Shown: piece after piece, positions 5,677-6,241 of the stretch
Layout: every line of letters starts with the position of its first letter
Numbering within the stretch: the stretch's first letter is position 1
Assembly (NCBI GenBank): GCA_035720945.1
Contig: DASTNK010000048.1
Coordinates: 1-6,241 of the forward strand
Reading direction: 5' to 3'
Length of the DNA: 6,241 nt
DNA from: SCQX01 sp035720945
GTDB taxonomy: Bacteria > Pseudomonadota > Gammaproteobacteria > Burkholderiales > Burkholderiaceae_B
Notes under the pieces: model-generated
What the model was told of the DNA's origin: nothing
The model's database searches: none
The model's input: the letters and a program-made list of their open reading frames with translations, nothing else
Made by a program: the position numbers and the translations under genes

Positions 5677-5693
5677 CACCGCCTGCATCGGTG
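5677..5693. other. Short hairpin between ubiH and dusB
   Basis: CACCG (5677-5681) pairs with CGGTG (5689-5693) around a 7-nt loop, 25 nt after the ubiH stop in the direction of transcription. No T tract follows on the minus strand, so it is at best a weak pause or an mRNA 3' end stabiliser. The rest of this 105-nt gap shows nothing recognisable besides the TAAAAT element near dusB. Confidence 0.25.
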
Positions 5694-5718
5694 GAAGTGC
5701 GGGCGGCCGGTTACATGG

Positions 5719-6241
5719 TCAGGTGCGCAGACCTTGCATCAGGTGGCGCGCCAGCGGGGCGCGCAAGGGCGGACACAGATCGAGCGCGAGCAGGCCCAGG
5801 CCGCAGGCGTGCCGCACCAACGGGTTGTGCGAGGCGAAGGCGCGTGGAAGCAGGTCGGTGATGCCCGCCGTCAGGTACCGATCGGCGCGGCGCTTGCGAG
5901 CGAAAGTGGCCAGAATCGGGGACGGGTCCGCCATTGAGGCGGCGAGCCACGGCGTCAGTGCCTGGGCAAGTTGGGCGGCGTCGCGCAGACCCAGATTCAG
6001 GCCTTGTCCCGCCACCGGGTGCAGGGTTTGCGCCGCGTTGCCGATGGCCACAATATGGGGCTCGAGCAGGGACGGACCGGCATGCAGGCTCAAGGGGAAT
6101 ACGTGGCGGTCGCTTTTGAGCGTGAAGTGGCCTAGTCGATGCCCGAAAGCAATGTGCAGCGCTGTTTCGAAATCGGCGGGTGTCAAGGCAGCAAGCCGGC
6201 GAGCGTGATCGGGGTCGCAGCACCAGACGATGCCGTACAAG
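5719..6241 (-). CDS. ubiH: UbiH-like FAD-dependent ubiquinone biosynthesis hydroxylase, 3' part
   Basis: UbiH-family flavoprotein monooxygenases hydroxylate the ubiquinone precursor ring at the membrane using FAD, NAD(P)H and oxygen. Only the last 174 codons, about the C-terminal 45 percent of a usual 390-residue protein, lie in the window; the N-terminal FAD fold lies past the right edge. Visible are LYGIVWCC (first residues, end of the substrate-domain strand typical of the family), FGHRLGHF, RHVFPLSL and the second FAD motif IGNAAQTLHPVAGQGLNLGLRDA (written here with its key residues GNAAQ, HP, GQG and RD). The GNAAQTLHP form marks UbiH, whereas UbiF and UbiI normally have GDAAHTINP. The TTG at 6238-6240 is internal and not a start. 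The stop at 5719 is 105 nt before dusB. Whether ubiH and dusB share a transcript cannot be told. Confidence 0.88.
   Translation of the reverse strand, partial: LYGIVWCCDPDHARRLAALTPADFETALHIAFGHRLGHFTLKSDRHVFPLSLHAGPSLLEPHIVAIGNAAQTLHPVAGQGLNLGLRDAAQLAQALTPWLAASMADPSPILATFARKRRADRYLTAGITDLLPRAFASHNPLVRHACGLGLLALDLCPPLRAPLARHLMQGLRT

Noticed and set aside
4759..5937. Long plus-strand open frame of 392 codons opposite dusB and ubiH
   Set aside because: It runs across dusB and the ubiH end in antisense, matches no family I know, and its codon pattern is what a high-GC gene gives on its opposite strand. DusB motifs on the other strand are unmistakable.

Overview
The window is chromosomal DNA of high GC content from a betaproteobacterium. 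The order dusB-fis-purH-ruvC-ruvA-ruvB, the short Fis and the RuvB sequence, which resembles Bordetella and Achromobacter as I remember them, point to Burkholderiales, most likely Alcaligenaceae. The genus cannot be fixed by eye. All genes are housekeeping genes. I see no mobile element, CRISPR array, tRNA, rRNA, phage gene or toxin/defence cassette.

Layout from left to right: (1) positions 1-85, plus strand, hold the last codons of a RecQ-type helicase (end of an HRDC domain). A candidate hairpin terminator follows at 94-127. (2) From 146 to the right edge everything reads on the minus strand. In order of transcription, right to left, these are: the 3' part of ubiH (ubiquinone biosynthesis hydroxylase, running off the right edge), dusB (tRNA dihydrouridine synthase), fis (nucleoid protein), purH (last two steps of IMP synthesis), ruvC (Holliday junction resolvase), ruvA and ruvB (branch migration complex). 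ruvB and recQ converge.

Gaps from dusB down to ruvA are short (74, 26, 35 and 69 nt), which suits one dusB-fis-purH-ruvCA transcript. The run breaks between ruvA and ruvB, where 224 nt separate the genes. That gap holds a perfect proteobacterial LexA-type SOS box, CTGT-N8-ACAG, overlapping an extended -10 promoter that points at ruvB. The simplest reading is that ruvB has its own DNA-damage-inducible promoter, while ruvC and ruvA are mainly expressed with the translation and purine genes upstream. This is the most interesting point in the window.

Functionally, RuvA, RuvB and RuvC form the resolvasome that migrates and cuts Holliday junctions, and RecQ works in related recombination repair. 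PurH, DusB, Fis and UbiH serve nucleotide synthesis, tRNA modification, growth-phase chromatin control and respiration. I found no convincing undescribed system.
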